Assembly: GCF_020886115.1 (NCBI RefSeq) | Contig: NZ_AP025185.1 | Location: 434,001 to 498,000, forward strand | DNA from: Flavobacterium ammonificans | Lineage (GTDB): Bacteria; Bacteroidota; Bacteroidia; Flavobacteriales; Flavobacteriaceae | Length of the DNA: 64,000 bases | Direction: 5' to 3' | Shown here: positions 34,198 through 43,582 of the stretch, piece by piece | Numbering within the stretch: position 1 is the stretch's first letter | Layout: each line of letters starts with the position of its first letter | Notes under the pieces: model-generated | Told to the model about the DNA's origin: nothing | The model's database searches: none | Seen by the model: only the letters and a program-made list of their open reading frames with translations | Program-made: the position numbers and the translations under genes

Positions 34198-36069
34198 ATG
34201 ATGACAAATGAATTTTTATTAGTATTTATCATTATTCCTATACTAGGGTTTTTGATTAGTTTTTTTATTCCTGAAAGGAAAGAATCCTGGTTATCTAGGA
34301 CCGCATTTACAACTGTTTTTGTCCAATTGCTATTGCTTTGTTTTTTTATTTTCTATTGGATATTTAACGGCAGCAAAGATTTAAATTTATTCGAAGTATC
34401 GTTAGTCAAAACGAATGATTACGACTTCTTCATAGACTTTTATTTCGACAAAGTAACTGCGGTGTATTTATTCATCGGCGCTTTATTAACCTCAATGATA
34501 ACTACTTATAGTCGCTATTATTTACATCGAGAAAAAGGATACAAACGCTTTTTTATCACGGTTCTATTCTTCTTTTTTGGATATAATTTAGCCATTTTAT
34601 CTGGAAATTTCGAAACCTTATTTATCGGTTGGGAAATTATCGGAATTTCATCATTTTTACTAATTGGTTTTTACAGAGAACGTTATTTACCTGTAAAAAA
34701 CGCCTTCCGAGTATTTTCAATCTATAGAATTGGTGATGTTGGAATTATTTTAGCGATGTGGGCAAGTCATCATTTGTTCCATGAAAACATCACTTTTATC
34801 CGACTGCACAATTACGAATTGGTGAACGAACATTTGCAAAATCATACCTTAATTGGATCATTTATTGCTTTGTGTTTAGCATGTGCTGCTGCTGTAAAAT
34901 CGGCTCAAGTACCCTTTTCTTCTTGGTTACCAAGAGCTATGGAAGGTCCTACGCCATCAAGTGCTATTTTTTATGGTTCACTTTCTGTGCATTTAGGTGC
35001 TTTTTTAATGTTACGAACCATGCCTTTTTTGGAACACCAAACATCTATGCGGATTGCCATTGGCATAATGGGCTTCACAACAAGTATCATTACCACTTTA
35101 ATTGCTAGAGTACAATCCTCCGTAAAAAGTCAAATTGCTTATAGTTCGATTTCTCAAATTGGATTGATATTTATTGAAATTGCTTTAGGATTAGAAACAT
35201 TAGCTTTATTTCACATCGCTGGAAATGCGTTTTTAAGAACCTATCAATTATTAGTTTCACCATCTGTAGTAAGTTATTTAATCCGGGAACAATTTTACAA
35301 TTTCGTACCTAAACAAGTAAGCAAAAGTATCATTCCTAAAAAATTAGAAATTGCTTTGTATGTGTTAAGTTTAAACGAATTTCACTTGGAAAAAATTATT
35401 AGAATTTTTCTTTGGAATCCATTAAATACAATTGGTAACAAATTAAATTTCTTAAACTTAAGAAAACTATTCTTCTTGTTTTTAAGCACCTATTTTATTG
35501 GAAGTATCACTTTGTACAACAAAAATTCAATTCCAAGTTATGTAACTAATTATTTACCTGAAATCTTCGCTACCATAGGATTAGTATTAGTTTTCAAAGC
35601 ATTTTCAGAAAGAAAAAGTCCGTTTGTAGCTTGGTTACTAATTGTTTTTAACCATTTCTGGATTGTGTTAGCCATTTTGTTTAACGAAAAAGTAAGTTAT
35701 TACGAAATATCTCTTTATATCACAGGAATTGTAATTGCGGGAATTATTGGTTATATCGCTTTATTGAAATTAAAAACAATGGAAAAAAGAATTTTATTAA
35801 GTCAACATTCTGGACACGTATATGAACATCCAAAATTTGCTTTCTTTTTCTTATTAGCAGCACTTGGTGTTACCGGTTTCCCAATTACTTCCACTTTTAT
35901 TGGCGAAGATTTATTGTTTAGCCACATTGAAAGTCACCAAGTAGTTTTAGCTTTTTTAGTGGCAAGTAGTTTTGTGGTTTCCGGAATTGCTGGCGTTAGA
36001 ATTTATACCAGACTTTTCTTAGGCACACACATCAAAACCTATCACGAATTACCTAATAAATCATCTTAA
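34198..36069 (+). CDS. dabB: DabB, NuoL-like membrane subunit
   Basis: 623 residues with more than a dozen predicted helices, of the complex I antiporter-like family (Proton_antipo_M). Typical motifs are GWEIIGISSFLLIGFY and VPFSSWLPRAMEGPTPSSA. It pairs with DabA, forming the ion-conducting part of the DAB complex. It is not part of a Nuo or Mrp operon here. A start at the second Met (34201) is equally possible. It is followed after 19 bases by a SulP transporter gene. Confidence 0.9.
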   Translation: MMTNEFLLVFIIIPILGFLISFFIPERKESWLSRTAFTTVFVQLLLLCFFIFYWIFNGSKDLNLFEVSLVKTNDYDFFIDFYFDKVTAVYLFIGALLTSMITTYSRYYLHREKGYKRFFITVLFFFFGYNLAILSGNFETLFIGWEIIGISSFLLIGFYRERYLPVKNAFRVFSIYRIGDVGIILAMWASHHLFHENITFIRLHNYELVNEHLQNHTLIGSFIALCLACAAAVKSAQVPFSSWLPRAMEGPTPSSAIFYGSLSVHLGAFLMLRTMPFLEHQTSMRIAIGIMGFTTSIITTLIARVQSSVKSQIAYSSISQIGLIFIEIALGLETLALFHIAGNAFLRTYQLLVSPSVVSYLIREQFYNFVPKQVSKSIIPKKLEIALYVLSLNEFHLEKIIRIFLWNPLNTIGNKLNFLNLRKLFFLFLSTYFIGSITLYNKNSIPSYVTNYLPEIFATIGLVLVFKAFSERKSPFVAWLLIVFNHFWIVLAILFNEKVSYYEISLYITGIVIAGIIGYIALLKLKTMEKRILLSQHSGHVYEHPKFAFFFLLAALGVTGFPITSTFIGEDLLFSHIESHQVVLAFLVASSFVVSGIAGVRIYTRLFLGTHIKTYHELPNKSS

Positions 36070-36088
36070 TTAAAACACATTCATTTAT

Positions 36089-37684
36089 ATGAACTCAAAA
36101 ATAAATAAATTCATCCCAGCAGACGGAATTGCGGGATTAAAAGAAAATTTCTCATCAGATGCCATATCTGGTTTTATCGTATTTTTATTAGCACTACCTT
36201 TAAGTTTAGGAATTGCAAAAGCATCAGAATTCCCACCAATTATGGGATTAATTACTGCCATTATTGGCGGGTTGTTAGTCAGCTTAATTTCTGGTTCACG
36301 TTTAACTATAAAAGGTCCAGCTGCTGGATTAATTGTAATTGTAGCAAGTGCTGTAGCAGAATTTGGACAAGGCGATCCAATTTTAGGCTGGAAATTAGCC
36401 TTAGGCGCCATGGTTATTGCGGGTTTTGTTCAAATTTTATTTGGTGCTTTAAAACTTGGAAAACTAGCCGATTTTTTTCCGCTTTCTGCCATTCATGGTA
36501 TGTTAGCCGCCATTGGAATCATTATTATTGCGAAACAAATTCCGGTATTATTAAATGACAATCCAGCATTGGCAAAAGGAAAAGGACCGTTAGAATTATT
36601 AGCTAACATTCCGAATTTTATTATGAATTTAGACTATAAAGCTACTATTATTGGTGTGGTAAGTTTAGCCATTATGCTAGGCTGGCCATTCATCAAAAAT
36701 AAATACATCAAAATGTTTCCAGCACCACTTGTGGTTTTATTATTTGCTATTCCAGCAGAATTATATATGGATTTCGCACATACTGAACCCACTTATTCCT
36801 TAGTAAAAATTGGAAATTTAGTAGATAATATAAATATCAATGCAAGTTTTGAAGGTATTTCACAAATAGGAACTTTTATCAAATTCGTTATTATGTTTGC
36901 TTTAATCGGAACCTTAGAAAGTTTATTAACTGTAAAAGCTATAGATTTAGTTGATCCTTTTAAAAGAAAATCGAACGCCAATAAAGATTTAATTGCAGTT
37001 GGAATTGGAAATGTTTTTGCAGCCTTTTTAGGTGGCTTACCAATGATTGCAGAAGTAGCACGTAGTTCTTCCAATGTGAATAACGGCGGAAAAACACGTT
37101 GGGCAAACTTCTTTCACGGATTTTTTATTTTAGCTTTTTTATTAGTTGCCTCACCCTTATTAGAAATGATTCCGAATGCGGCATTAGCAGCTATGCTTAT
37201 TACAGTAGGCATCAAATTAGCACATCCAAAAGAATTTATTCATACTTTTCAAATAGGAAAAGAACAATTAGCCATCTTTTTAGTCACTATATTCTTTACT
37301 TTATTTGAAGATTTATTAGTAGGTATAGCTGCTGGTATACTATTAAAAATGATTATTCATTTAATTAACGGAACACCAATTTCATCGTTTTTTAATGCTC
37401 CAACAGAAGTTTCCTTTGAAGGAAATGAATATTATGTAAAAATTAGCAAAGCTGCTATTTTTACTAATTTTTTAGGTATTAAAAGAAAACTAGAAGAAAT
37501 TCCATCAGGATTTAATATTACCATAGATTTAGGAAAAACCAAATTAGTTGATCACTCCGTTATGGAAAATTTGGAACATTTTAAACACGATTATGAATCG
37601 AATAGTAATAGTAAGGTTATAATTATAGGGTTAGATAATCATAAACCTTTATCAAGCCATCCATTATCCTCTAGAAAAGTATAA
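36089..37684 (+). CDS. SulP-family anion transporter with STAS domain
   Basis: 531 residues. About 12 predicted helices cover residues 25-400, with the SulP signature region DAISGFIVFLLALPLSLGIA. A C-terminal STAS domain follows (about 430-531; GFNITIDLGKTKLVDHSVMENL). SulP proteins include sodium-bicarbonate symporters (BicA) and sulfate transporters. Adjacency to dabAB makes bicarbonate the likelier substrate, but this is inference. It is cotranscribed with the DUF2490 gene 2 bases downstream. Confidence 0.88.
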   Translation: MNSKINKFIPADGIAGLKENFSSDAISGFIVFLLALPLSLGIAKASEFPPIMGLITAIIGGLLVSLISGSRLTIKGPAAGLIVIVASAVAEFGQGDPILGWKLALGAMVIAGFVQILFGALKLGKLADFFPLSAIHGMLAAIGIIIIAKQIPVLLNDNPALAKGKGPLELLANIPNFIMNLDYKATIIGVVSLAIMLGWPFIKNKYIKMFPAPLVVLLFAIPAELYMDFAHTEPTYSLVKIGNLVDNININASFEGISQIGTFIKFVIMFALIGTLESLLTVKAIDLVDPFKRKSNANKDLIAVGIGNVFAAFLGGLPMIAEVARSSSNVNNGGKTRWANFFHGFFILAFLLVASPLLEMIPNAALAAMLITVGIKLAHPKEFIHTFQIGKEQLAIFLVTIFFTLFEDLLVGIAAGILLKMIIHLINGTPISSFFNAPTEVSFEGNEYYVKISKAAIFTNFLGIKRKLEEIPSGFNITIDLGKTKLVDHSVMENLEHFKHDYESNSNSKVIIIGLDNHKPLSSHPLSSRKV

Positions 37685-37686
37685 CC

Positions 37687-38454
37687 ATGAAAAAATATCG
37701 AAATTCCCTAGTAGCTCTAATCGGGCTACTAGTAATTATATTGCCAAATAATGCTATGACACAGACCAAAGCTAGTAATGAGAACATTTGGCTTCATTAT
37801 GTTGGAAAAAATATGATAACCAACAAGATATCGTTTACACTTGAAGCAAGTACGCGATATGCCAATAGCTTTTCAGAGAAACAACAATACTTTATAAGAC
37901 CTTCCTTAGATATTCAAGTTACTAAAAAATTTAATGGCAGTGTAGGTTATTCTCATTACAATACCTATGTATATGGCAGTCCCTCTTTAAATAAAACTGA
38001 TATTCCGGAAGATCATGTTTGGATTCAAGGCTCATTTGTGAATTCTAAAGGTAATTTTAAATTTACACATCGTTTAAGAGATGAAAATAGATTTGTTGGA
38101 ATTGCAATAAAAAATGGTCCAGAATATTCAATTGATCATTATGATTATAGAAATAGATTGCGTTATATGTATTTATTGAATTATACACTAATTAAAAAAG
38201 AAAATAAAGTAAAACTATATGGAATATTGGGAGATGAGGTCTTTTTAAATATTGGATCAAATGCAGGGAAATCTTTATTAAATCAAAATAGAATTATTGG
38301 TGGATTAGGTTATAATATTAGTATAACCCAACAAATTCAACTGAATTACATACATCAAAATATTTGGAATTACTCAAATACTTTTCAAGAAAGTAATCCC
38401 ACTGTTAGGGTTTCTTATATAACAAATTTTAACTTAAAAAAAAATCATACCTGA
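37687..38454 (+). CDS. DUF2490 outer-membrane protein
   Basis: 255 residues. The signal peptide covers about 1-26 (AMTQ). The mature part is a beta-barrel-like sequence of alternating aromatic strands (NIWLHYVGKNM, FTHRLRDENRF, DYRNRLRYMYLLNY), as in the DUF2490 family. It probably sits in the outer membrane. Its place at the end of the DAB-SulP operon suggests a porin or accessory role in inorganic-carbon uptake, without direct evidence. Confidence 0.8.
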   Translation: MKKYRNSLVALIGLLVIILPNNAMTQTKASNENIWLHYVGKNMITNKISFTLEASTRYANSFSEKQQYFIRPSLDIQVTKKFNGSVGYSHYNTYVYGSPSLNKTDIPEDHVWIQGSFVNSKGNFKFTHRLRDENRFVGIAIKNGPEYSIDHYDYRNRLRYMYLLNYTLIKKENKVKLYGILGDEVFLNIGSNAGKSLLNQNRIIGGLGYNISITQQIQLNYIHQNIWNYSNTFQESNPTVRVSYITNFNLKKNHT

Positions 38455-38578
38455 ATTTAGTTACAATATCAAAAGAGCTTGTTGTGAATAATTGAAATTA
38501 GACAAATACATTAGATGAATTAAGGTAATTAATTTGTAATTGTATATCTTGATAAACTCAATATGGTTATTCTTTGAT

Positions 38579-38613
38579 AAAACCCAACAACTTTCGTTAT
38601 TGGGTTTTGTTTT
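38579..38613 (+). terminator. terminator after the DAB operon
   Basis: AAAACCCAA (38579-38587) and TTGGGTTTT (38600-38608) form a 9-bp stem, then GTTTTTC. It lies 125 bases after the DUF2490 stop codon. Confidence 0.7.
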
Positions 38614-38646
38614 TCATTTCGGCTAATCAAAGCCTAAAAAACTTTG

Positions 38647-38654
38647 TACCTTTG
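38647..38654 (+). promoter_or_regulatory. -7 box of thiL
   Basis: TACCTTTG, a perfect consensus, 26 bases before the thiL ATG. It supports the start at 38680, since a TTG start at 38644 would precede the promoter. No -33 TTG at normal spacing. Confidence 0.5.
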
Positions 38655-38679
38655 GACCTTTAAAATTTGCTACTCTATT

Positions 38680-39726
38680 ATGATTGAAGATAAAAACCCA
38701 CAACGCACCAGCATTTCGCAATTAGGCGAATTCGGATTGATTGACCATTTGACCAAAAACTTTGCTATCACACAAGCTTCTACTTTAAAAGGAATTGGAG
38801 ACGATGCCGCAGTTTTGAATTTTAAAGACAAAAAAGTTGTCGTTTCAACAGATATGTTAGTAGAAGGAGTCCATTTTGATTTGGCGTATATGCCTTTGAA
38901 GCATTTAGGCTACAAAGCAGTGGTTTCGAATGTATCGGACATCTGTGCGATGAATGCCAAAGCAACACAAATCACGGTTTCGATTGCTGTTTCCAATCGT
39001 TTTCCGCTAGAAGCCTTAGAAGAGTTGTTTGAAGGAATTACCTTGGCAGCTAATGAATACAAAGTGGATGTTATTGGTGGAGACACAACTTCATCACAAA
39101 AAGGATTGATCATTTCGATTACAGCAATTGGCGAAGCCGATGAAACCGAATTAACCTATAGAAATGGCGCTAAATCCACTGATTTATTAGTAGTGACAGG
39201 CGATATTGGCGCGGCTTATATGGGATTGCAAGTTTTGGAAAGAGAAAAACAAGTGTTTTTGGTGAACCCCAATTCGCAACCTGATTTAGATGCGTATACC
39301 TATTTAATCGAACGCCAATTAAAGCCCGAGGCGCGAAAAGACGTACGTACTTTATTGCACGCTTTGGAAATCAAACCCACTTCTATGATTGATATTTCTG
39401 ACGGGTTATCTTCGGAAATTATCCATTTATGTAAACAATCTAAGGTTGGATGTAATCTATACGAAGAAAAATTGCCTTTAGATCCTCAATTCATTAATGT
39501 GTGTGAAGAATTTGATATCGACAGCACAACGGTTGCGATTAATGGTGGTGAAGATTACGAATTACTTTTCACGATTGCAATGGAAGATTTTGATAAAATA
39601 AAAGGCAATCCGAACTTTTCAATAATTGGTCATATGACACAAGAAAGCGAAGGCATACATTTAGTTACCCGTGCCAACACTAAAATTGCATTGAAAGCTA
39701 GAGGCTGGAATCCTATTGCAGAATAA
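38680..39726 (+). CDS. thiL: thiamine-monophosphate kinase
   Basis: 348 residues from ATG 38680. It has the ThiL N-terminal ATP/Mg motif GIGDDAAVL (about 38-46), STDMLVEGVHFD, the AIR-synthase-like core with VIGGDTTSS, and the MIDISDGLSSE and NGGEDYELLFT motifs. It phosphorylates thiamine monophosphate to the cofactor diphosphate. It is a single-gene unit between two terminators. Confidence 0.94.
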   Translation: MIEDKNPQRTSISQLGEFGLIDHLTKNFAITQASTLKGIGDDAAVLNFKDKKVVVSTDMLVEGVHFDLAYMPLKHLGYKAVVSNVSDICAMNAKATQITVSIAVSNRFPLEALEELFEGITLAANEYKVDVIGGDTTSSQKGLIISITAIGEADETELTYRNGAKSTDLLVVTGDIGAAYMGLQVLEREKQVFLVNPNSQPDLDAYTYLIERQLKPEARKDVRTLLHALEIKPTSMIDISDGLSSEIIHLCKQSKVGCNLYEEKLPLDPQFINVCEEFDIDSTTVAINGGEDYELLFTIAMEDFDKIKGNPNFSIIGHMTQESEGIHLVTRANTKIALKARGWNPIAE

Positions 39727-39780
39727 TCACATTTACGATATACGATTTTGATATACGATTTATTCATTATTAAGTAAATC

Positions 39781-39816
39781 AAAAAGTCCCAAACTCAATT
39801 GAATTCGGGACTTTTT
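39781..39816. terminator. bidirectional terminator thiL/glyS
   Basis: AAAAAGTCCC (39781-39790) and GGGACTTTTT (39807-39816) form a 10-bp stem with T-runs on both strands between convergent genes. Confidence 0.85.
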
Positions 39817-39847
39817 TATATCCTATTTCGACTATTGAAATCGTAGT

Positions 39848-41395
39848 TTAGTCGTTCATTTTCATCAACCAATTTTTCATTGACACTTCGTTCTCGATAA
39901 TGTTTTTCAAGTCGGCAATGTTAACGCGATCTTGTTTCATACTGTCTCTATGACGAATGGTAACCGTTTGGTCTTCGATAGTTTGATGATCTACAGTAAT
40001 ACAGAAAGGAGTTCCTAAAGCATCTTGTCTTCTATAACGTCTTCCAACTGCATCTTTTTCGTCATAAGTCACATTGAAATCCCATTTCAAATCGGCAATA
40101 ATTTGATGTGCAATTTCTGGCAATCCATCTTTTTTAACCAATGGTAAAATAGCGGCTTTAGTTGGCGCCAATACTGCTGGCAAGCTCAATACAGTTCGTG
40201 TAGAACCATCTTCTAAAGTTTCCTCTTTTAATGAAGTAGCAAAAACAGCCAAGAACATTCTATCCAATCCTACTGAAGTTTCTACAACATAAGGCACGTA
40301 ATTTTGGTTCAGTTCGGCATCAAAATATTGTAATTTTCTTCCTGAATATTGTTCGTGTGCTTTCAAGTCAAAATCAGTACGCGAGTGAATTCCTTCTAAT
40401 TCTTTGAATCCAAAAGGAAAATCAAATTCGATATCAGCAGCGGCATTAGCGTAGTGTGCTAATTTTTCGTGATCGTGAAAACGGTATCTTTCTTTTCCTA
40501 AACCTAAAGACAAATGCCATTTCAAACGGGTAGCTTTCCAATGTTCGTACCATTGCATTTCTTCGCCTGGACGCACAAAAAATTGCATTTCCATTTGTTC
40601 GAATTCACGCATACGGAAGATAAATTGTCTTGCTACAATTTCGTTTCTAAAGGCTTTTCCTGTTTGAGCAATCCCAAAAGGCACTTTCATTCGTCCTGAT
40701 TTTTGAACGTTCAAGAAGTTAACGAAAATTCCTTGCGCCGTTTCTGGACGTAAATACAAATCCATAGCCGAATCAGCTGAAGCACCTAATTTAGTTCCAA
40801 ACATCAAATTGAATTGACGTACTTCAGTCCAATTTCTTGAACCTGATTCTGGACACGCAATTTCTAATTCTTCGATTAAGGCTTTTACATCCTCCAAATC
40901 TTCATTGCCCAAAGAACGAGCCATTCTTTCTAGAATTTCTCTTTCCTTGGCTTTGTATTCCATCACACGAGCATTGGTAGTCACAAACTCTTGTTCGTTA
41001 AACGCTTCTCCAAAACGCACCCGTGCTTTTTCGATTTCTTTGATGGCTTTTTGATTGAGCTTTTCAGCATAATCTTCAATCAAAACATCGGCTCTATATC
41101 TTCTTTTCGAATCTTTGTTGTCAATCAATGGATCGTTAAAAGCATCAACGTGACCTGATGCTTTCCAAGTCGTCGGGTGCATCAAAATGGCCGCGTCCAA
41201 ACCAACGATATTCTCATTCATTTGCACCATTGATTTCCACCAATATTCGCGAATATTTTTCTTTAATTCTACTCCGTTTTGTGCATAATCATATACTGCA
41301 CTCAATCCATCGTATATTTCGCTTGACGGAAAAATAAATCCGTACTCTTTTGCGTGCGAAACTACATTCTTAAATAAATCTTCTTGTTTTGCCAT
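39848..41395 (-). CDS. glyS: glycyl-tRNA synthetase (dimeric, class II)
   Basis: 515 residues of the single-chain alpha2 type, as in Firmicutes, archaea and eukaryotes, not the alpha2beta2 type. Class II motifs are visible: LRPETAQGIFVNF, the motif 2 segment RNEIVARQFIFRMREFEQMEMQ (split here), and the C-terminal anticodon-binding domain (AVLAPTKAAILPLVKKDGL). It charges tRNA-Gly. A -7 box 8 bases before the ATG suggests a very short leader. Confidence 0.95.
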   Translation of the reverse strand: MAKQEDLFKNVVSHAKEYGFIFPSSEIYDGLSAVYDYAQNGVELKKNIREYWWKSMVQMNENIVGLDAAILMHPTTWKASGHVDAFNDPLIDNKDSKRRYRADVLIEDYAEKLNQKAIKEIEKARVRFGEAFNEQEFVTTNARVMEYKAKEREILERMARSLGNEDLEDVKALIEELEIACPESGSRNWTEVRQFNLMFGTKLGASADSAMDLYLRPETAQGIFVNFLNVQKSGRMKVPFGIAQTGKAFRNEIVARQFIFRMREFEQMEMQFFVRPGEEMQWYEHWKATRLKWHLSLGLGKERYRFHDHEKLAHYANAAADIEFDFPFGFKELEGIHSRTDFDLKAHEQYSGRKLQYFDAELNQNYVPYVVETSVGLDRMFLAVFATSLKEETLEDGSTRTVLSLPAVLAPTKAAILPLVKKDGLPEIAHQIIADLKWDFNVTYDEKDAVGRRYRRQDALGTPFCITVDHQTIEDQTVTIRHRDSMKQDRVNIADLKNIIENEVSMKNWLMKMND

Positions 41396-41402
41396 AGTAC
41401 TG

Positions 41403-41410
41403 CAAAAATA
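41403..41410 (-). promoter_or_regulatory. -7 box of glyS
   Basis: The minus strand reads TATTTTTG only 7 bases upstream of the ATG at 41395. Transcription from it would start almost at the start codon. No -33 element was found. Confidence 0.35.
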
Positions 41411-41493
41411 TAAAAAGTGTCCTTAAAAAAAAGGAAATAGTTCAAGTTTGAATCACTGATTTTCTTATTTTTATGTTTCCTAACCCAAATCTT

Positions 41494-42177
41494 ATGTTTC
41501 AAAGCCTCATTCATCTATTTTTCCCACCTAGCTGCGCAGGTTGCAAAACCGTTTTGATTACCAATGAAAATGTAATTTGTACCAATTGCCGACATGAAAT
41601 GCCGCTCACTCAACACCATTTGAACCCTGAAAATGAAGCATTCAAGAAATTTTACGGGCGTATTCCTGTTGAACAAGTTTCGGCTTTGTTGTATTTTCAT
41701 AAAAAAGGAATTGTTCAAGAATTGATTCATAGTTTGAAATACCGAGGCCAAGAAGCCATTGGCACCATTTTAGGCGAATGGTATGCAGAAGAATTAAAAA
41801 ATCACCATTTGCTCCAAACAGTTGATGCTGTTATTCCCGTGCCTTTACATCCAAAAAAGTTGCGTGAAAGAGGTTACAATCAAGTAACTGAATTTGGAAA
41901 TGCATTAGCGAAATCACTACATATTCCAGTAAACAATACAATTTTATTTCGGCAAGTATATTCCAAAACCCAATCCCAAAAAAATCGTTTAGGCAGAACC
42001 GAAGGAATTGATTCCGTTTTTGATGTTTCGTTCTCTGAAAGTGATCATAACCAACATTTTCTTTTGATTGATGATGTCATTACTACGGGTGCTACACTAG
42101 AAGTTTGTGCCAAAGCGTTGTTGAAAATTCCCGGAGCGAAAATTAGTATTGTTTGTATGGCAATGGCCGATTCTTAA
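41494..42177 (+). CDS. comF: ComF-family phosphoribosyltransferase-like protein
   Basis: 227 residues from ATG 41494 (MFQSLIHLFFPPSCAGC). An earlier ATG at 41473 adds seven residues and overlaps a -7-like box. A four-Cys zinc finger (CAGC and CTNC) lies at the N-terminus. A PRTase domain follows with VIPVPLHPKKLRERGYNQ and the PRPP loop LLIDDVITTGATLEV. ComF proteins act in DNA uptake for transformation, but homologues are universal in this group and the substrate is unknown. Confidence 0.9.
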   Translation: MFQSLIHLFFPPSCAGCKTVLITNENVICTNCRHEMPLTQHHLNPENEAFKKFYGRIPVEQVSALLYFHKKGIVQELIHSLKYRGQEAIGTILGEWYAEELKNHHLLQTVDAVIPVPLHPKKLRERGYNQVTEFGNALAKSLHIPVNNTILFRQVYSKTQSQKNRLGRTEGIDSVFDVSFSESDHNQHFLLIDDVITTGATLEVCAKALLKIPGAKISIVCMAMADS

Positions 42178-42228
42178 ATAATAAATTTATATTTGTTTCA
42201 ATTAATCCCTATTTGATACCCAATCCCA

Positions 42229-42618
42229 ATGAAAACTAAAACTTTCTTTTTCGCCCTATTATTCGCTGGAACCTCAGCGCTTTTTGCCCAACAAACTCAA
42301 CCAAAAGCAGGTGCCGACAAAGACACCCACGGCTGTATTGCCTCAGCAGGTTACACTTACTCGCAACTAAAAAAAGAATGCATTCGCACGTTTGAACAAA
42401 AAATACAATTGAAAGAAATTGCCACCAAAGGCAATTACACTGCCGCAGTCCTTTTTAACAAAAACCAATCCAAGGCTGAAATCTTCTTGAAAGAAGAGAA
42501 AACGAGCGTGATTCTTAACCGTTCTTCAAAAGGAATTTGGAAAAATAGCACCTACACTTTATCACAAGACAAAGGTTTTGTGTTGAGTAAAAATAAGAAG
42601 GCAGTTTATAGGTTGTAA
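42229..42618 (+). CDS. small secreted protein of unknown function
   Basis: 129 residues with a signal peptide (about 1-20, LFAQ). The mature part starts with a Gln/Gly-rich segment and has two Cys (about 36 and 51). The rest is a small lysine-rich beta domain with repeated K-rich hairpins. It is not recognised. It lies 51 bases after comF and is followed by sodB, which has its own -7 box. Confidence 0.7.
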   Translation: MKTKTFFFALLFAGTSALFAQQTQPKAGADKDTHGCIASAGYTYSQLKKECIRTFEQKIQLKEIATKGNYTAAVLFNKNQSKAEIFLKEEKTSVILNRSSKGIWKNSTYTLSQDKGFVLSKNKKAVYRL

Positions 42619-42694
42619 TTTTCAGATTCATTTGATTAAACTTCTTTTAACAAAATTATCACACAATGATGTTTTCTATTTGAAGTTAAATGCC

Positions 42695-42702
42695 TAATTT
42701 TG
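42695..42702 (+). promoter_or_regulatory. -7 box of sodB
   Basis: TAATTTTG, perfect consensus, 37 bases before the ATG. A TTTG 12 bases upstream is too close for a normal -33 element. Confidence 0.45.
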
Positions 42703-42739
42703 ATTTCACTTATTAATTTTCACTTAAAATAATTATATC

Positions 42740-43348
42740 ATGGCTTTTGAATTAGCACCATTACCTTATGCTTACAATGCGTTAGAACCGCACATTGATG
42801 CACGCACTATGGAAATTCACCATACAAAACACCACAATGCGTATACAACTAACTTGAATGCTGCAATTGCAGGTACCGATTTAGAAGGAAAAACTATCGA
42901 AAATATTTTGATTAATTTAGACAAAACCAATGCTGCTGTTCGTAACAACGGTGGTGGTTTTTACAATCACAATTTATTTTGGTCTGTAATGACTCCAAAC
43001 GGTGGTGGTTTACCAACTGGTGAATTATTAGAAGCTATCGAAGCTTCTTTTGGAACCTTTGAAGAATTCAAAGCAAAATTTGCTAAAGCGGGAGCAACTC
43101 AATTTGGTTCAGGATGGGCGTGGTTGTGTGTTCACAAAGGCGGAAAATTAGACGTTTGCGGAACACCAAACCAAGACAATCCATTAATGCCAGAAGTTGG
43201 TTGTGGAGGAACTCCAATCCTTGGGATGGATGTTTGGGAACACGCTTACTACTTGCACTACCAAAACAGAAGACCTGATTATATCGAAGCGTTCTTCAAT
43301 GTAATTAACTGGACAGAAGTTACAAGACGTTTTGCTTTAGAGAAATAG
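42740..43348 (+). CDS. sodB: superoxide dismutase (Fe/Mn)
   Basis: 202 residues. The metal ligands are H27 (EIHHTKHH), H77 (FYNHNLFW), D164 and H168 ([13 protein letters not shown]). No signal peptide, so it is cytoplasmic. It converts superoxide to peroxide and oxygen. The residues around the second-sphere position (GSGWAWL) are common to Fe and cambialistic types, so metal identity is not certain. A strong terminator follows. Confidence 0.95.
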   Translation: MAFELAPLPYAYNALEPHIDARTMEIHHTKHHNAYTTNLNAAIAGTDLEGKTIENILINLDKTNAAVRNNGGGFYNHNLFWSVMTPNGGGLPTGELLEAIEASFGTFEEFKAKFAKAGATQFGSGWAWLCVHKGGKLDVCGTPNQDNPLMPEVGCGGTPILGMDVWEHAYYLHYQNRRPDYIEAFFNVINWTEVTRRFALEK

Positions 43349-43364
43349 TCTTTGTTTAATACAT

Positions 43365-43400
43365 AAAAAATCCGCTGATGACCTCAGCGGATTTTTTTTT
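43365..43400 (+). terminator. sodB terminator
   Basis: AAAAAATCCGCTGA (43365-43378) and TCAGCGGATTTTTT (43384-43397) form a perfect 14-bp stem with a 5-base loop, then more T. Confidence 0.9.
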
Positions 43401-43427
43401 GTCTTAATTTCCTAATTTAAGTAAAAT

Positions 43428-43457
43428 AAAAGAGGAGGAAATACTTCCTCCTCTTTT
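43428..43457. terminator. second hairpin between sodB and the purF-like gene
   Basis: AAAAGAGGAGGAA (43428-43440) and TTCCTCCTCTTTT (43445-43457) are a perfect 13-bp stem with a 4-base loop. It lies 125 bases beyond the purF-like stop codon. It may terminate the leftward transcript. Confidence 0.7.
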
Positions 43458-43582
43458 GCCCCAAATCTACCACAAACTTAACCTTCTATTGTTAATGGTA
43501 GTGTAAATATAACTTTAGATTTGTTGTCTTTAATTTTATTTAGACGAAAGCCTAAAAAAATCGACAAACGGTATTTTTTAGC

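Noticed and set aside
34198..36069. NuoL subunit of complex I
   Set aside because: The NuoL-like protein stands next to DabA with one base between them and no other nuo gene is near, so DabB is the better call.
36085..36411. 108-codon minus-strand frame opposite the SulP gene
   Set aside because: Shadow of the hydrophobic repeats of SulP; no coding signature of its own.
39736..39762. Doubled GATATACGATTT after thiL
   Set aside because: Only two copies of a low-complexity stretch; no support for a function.
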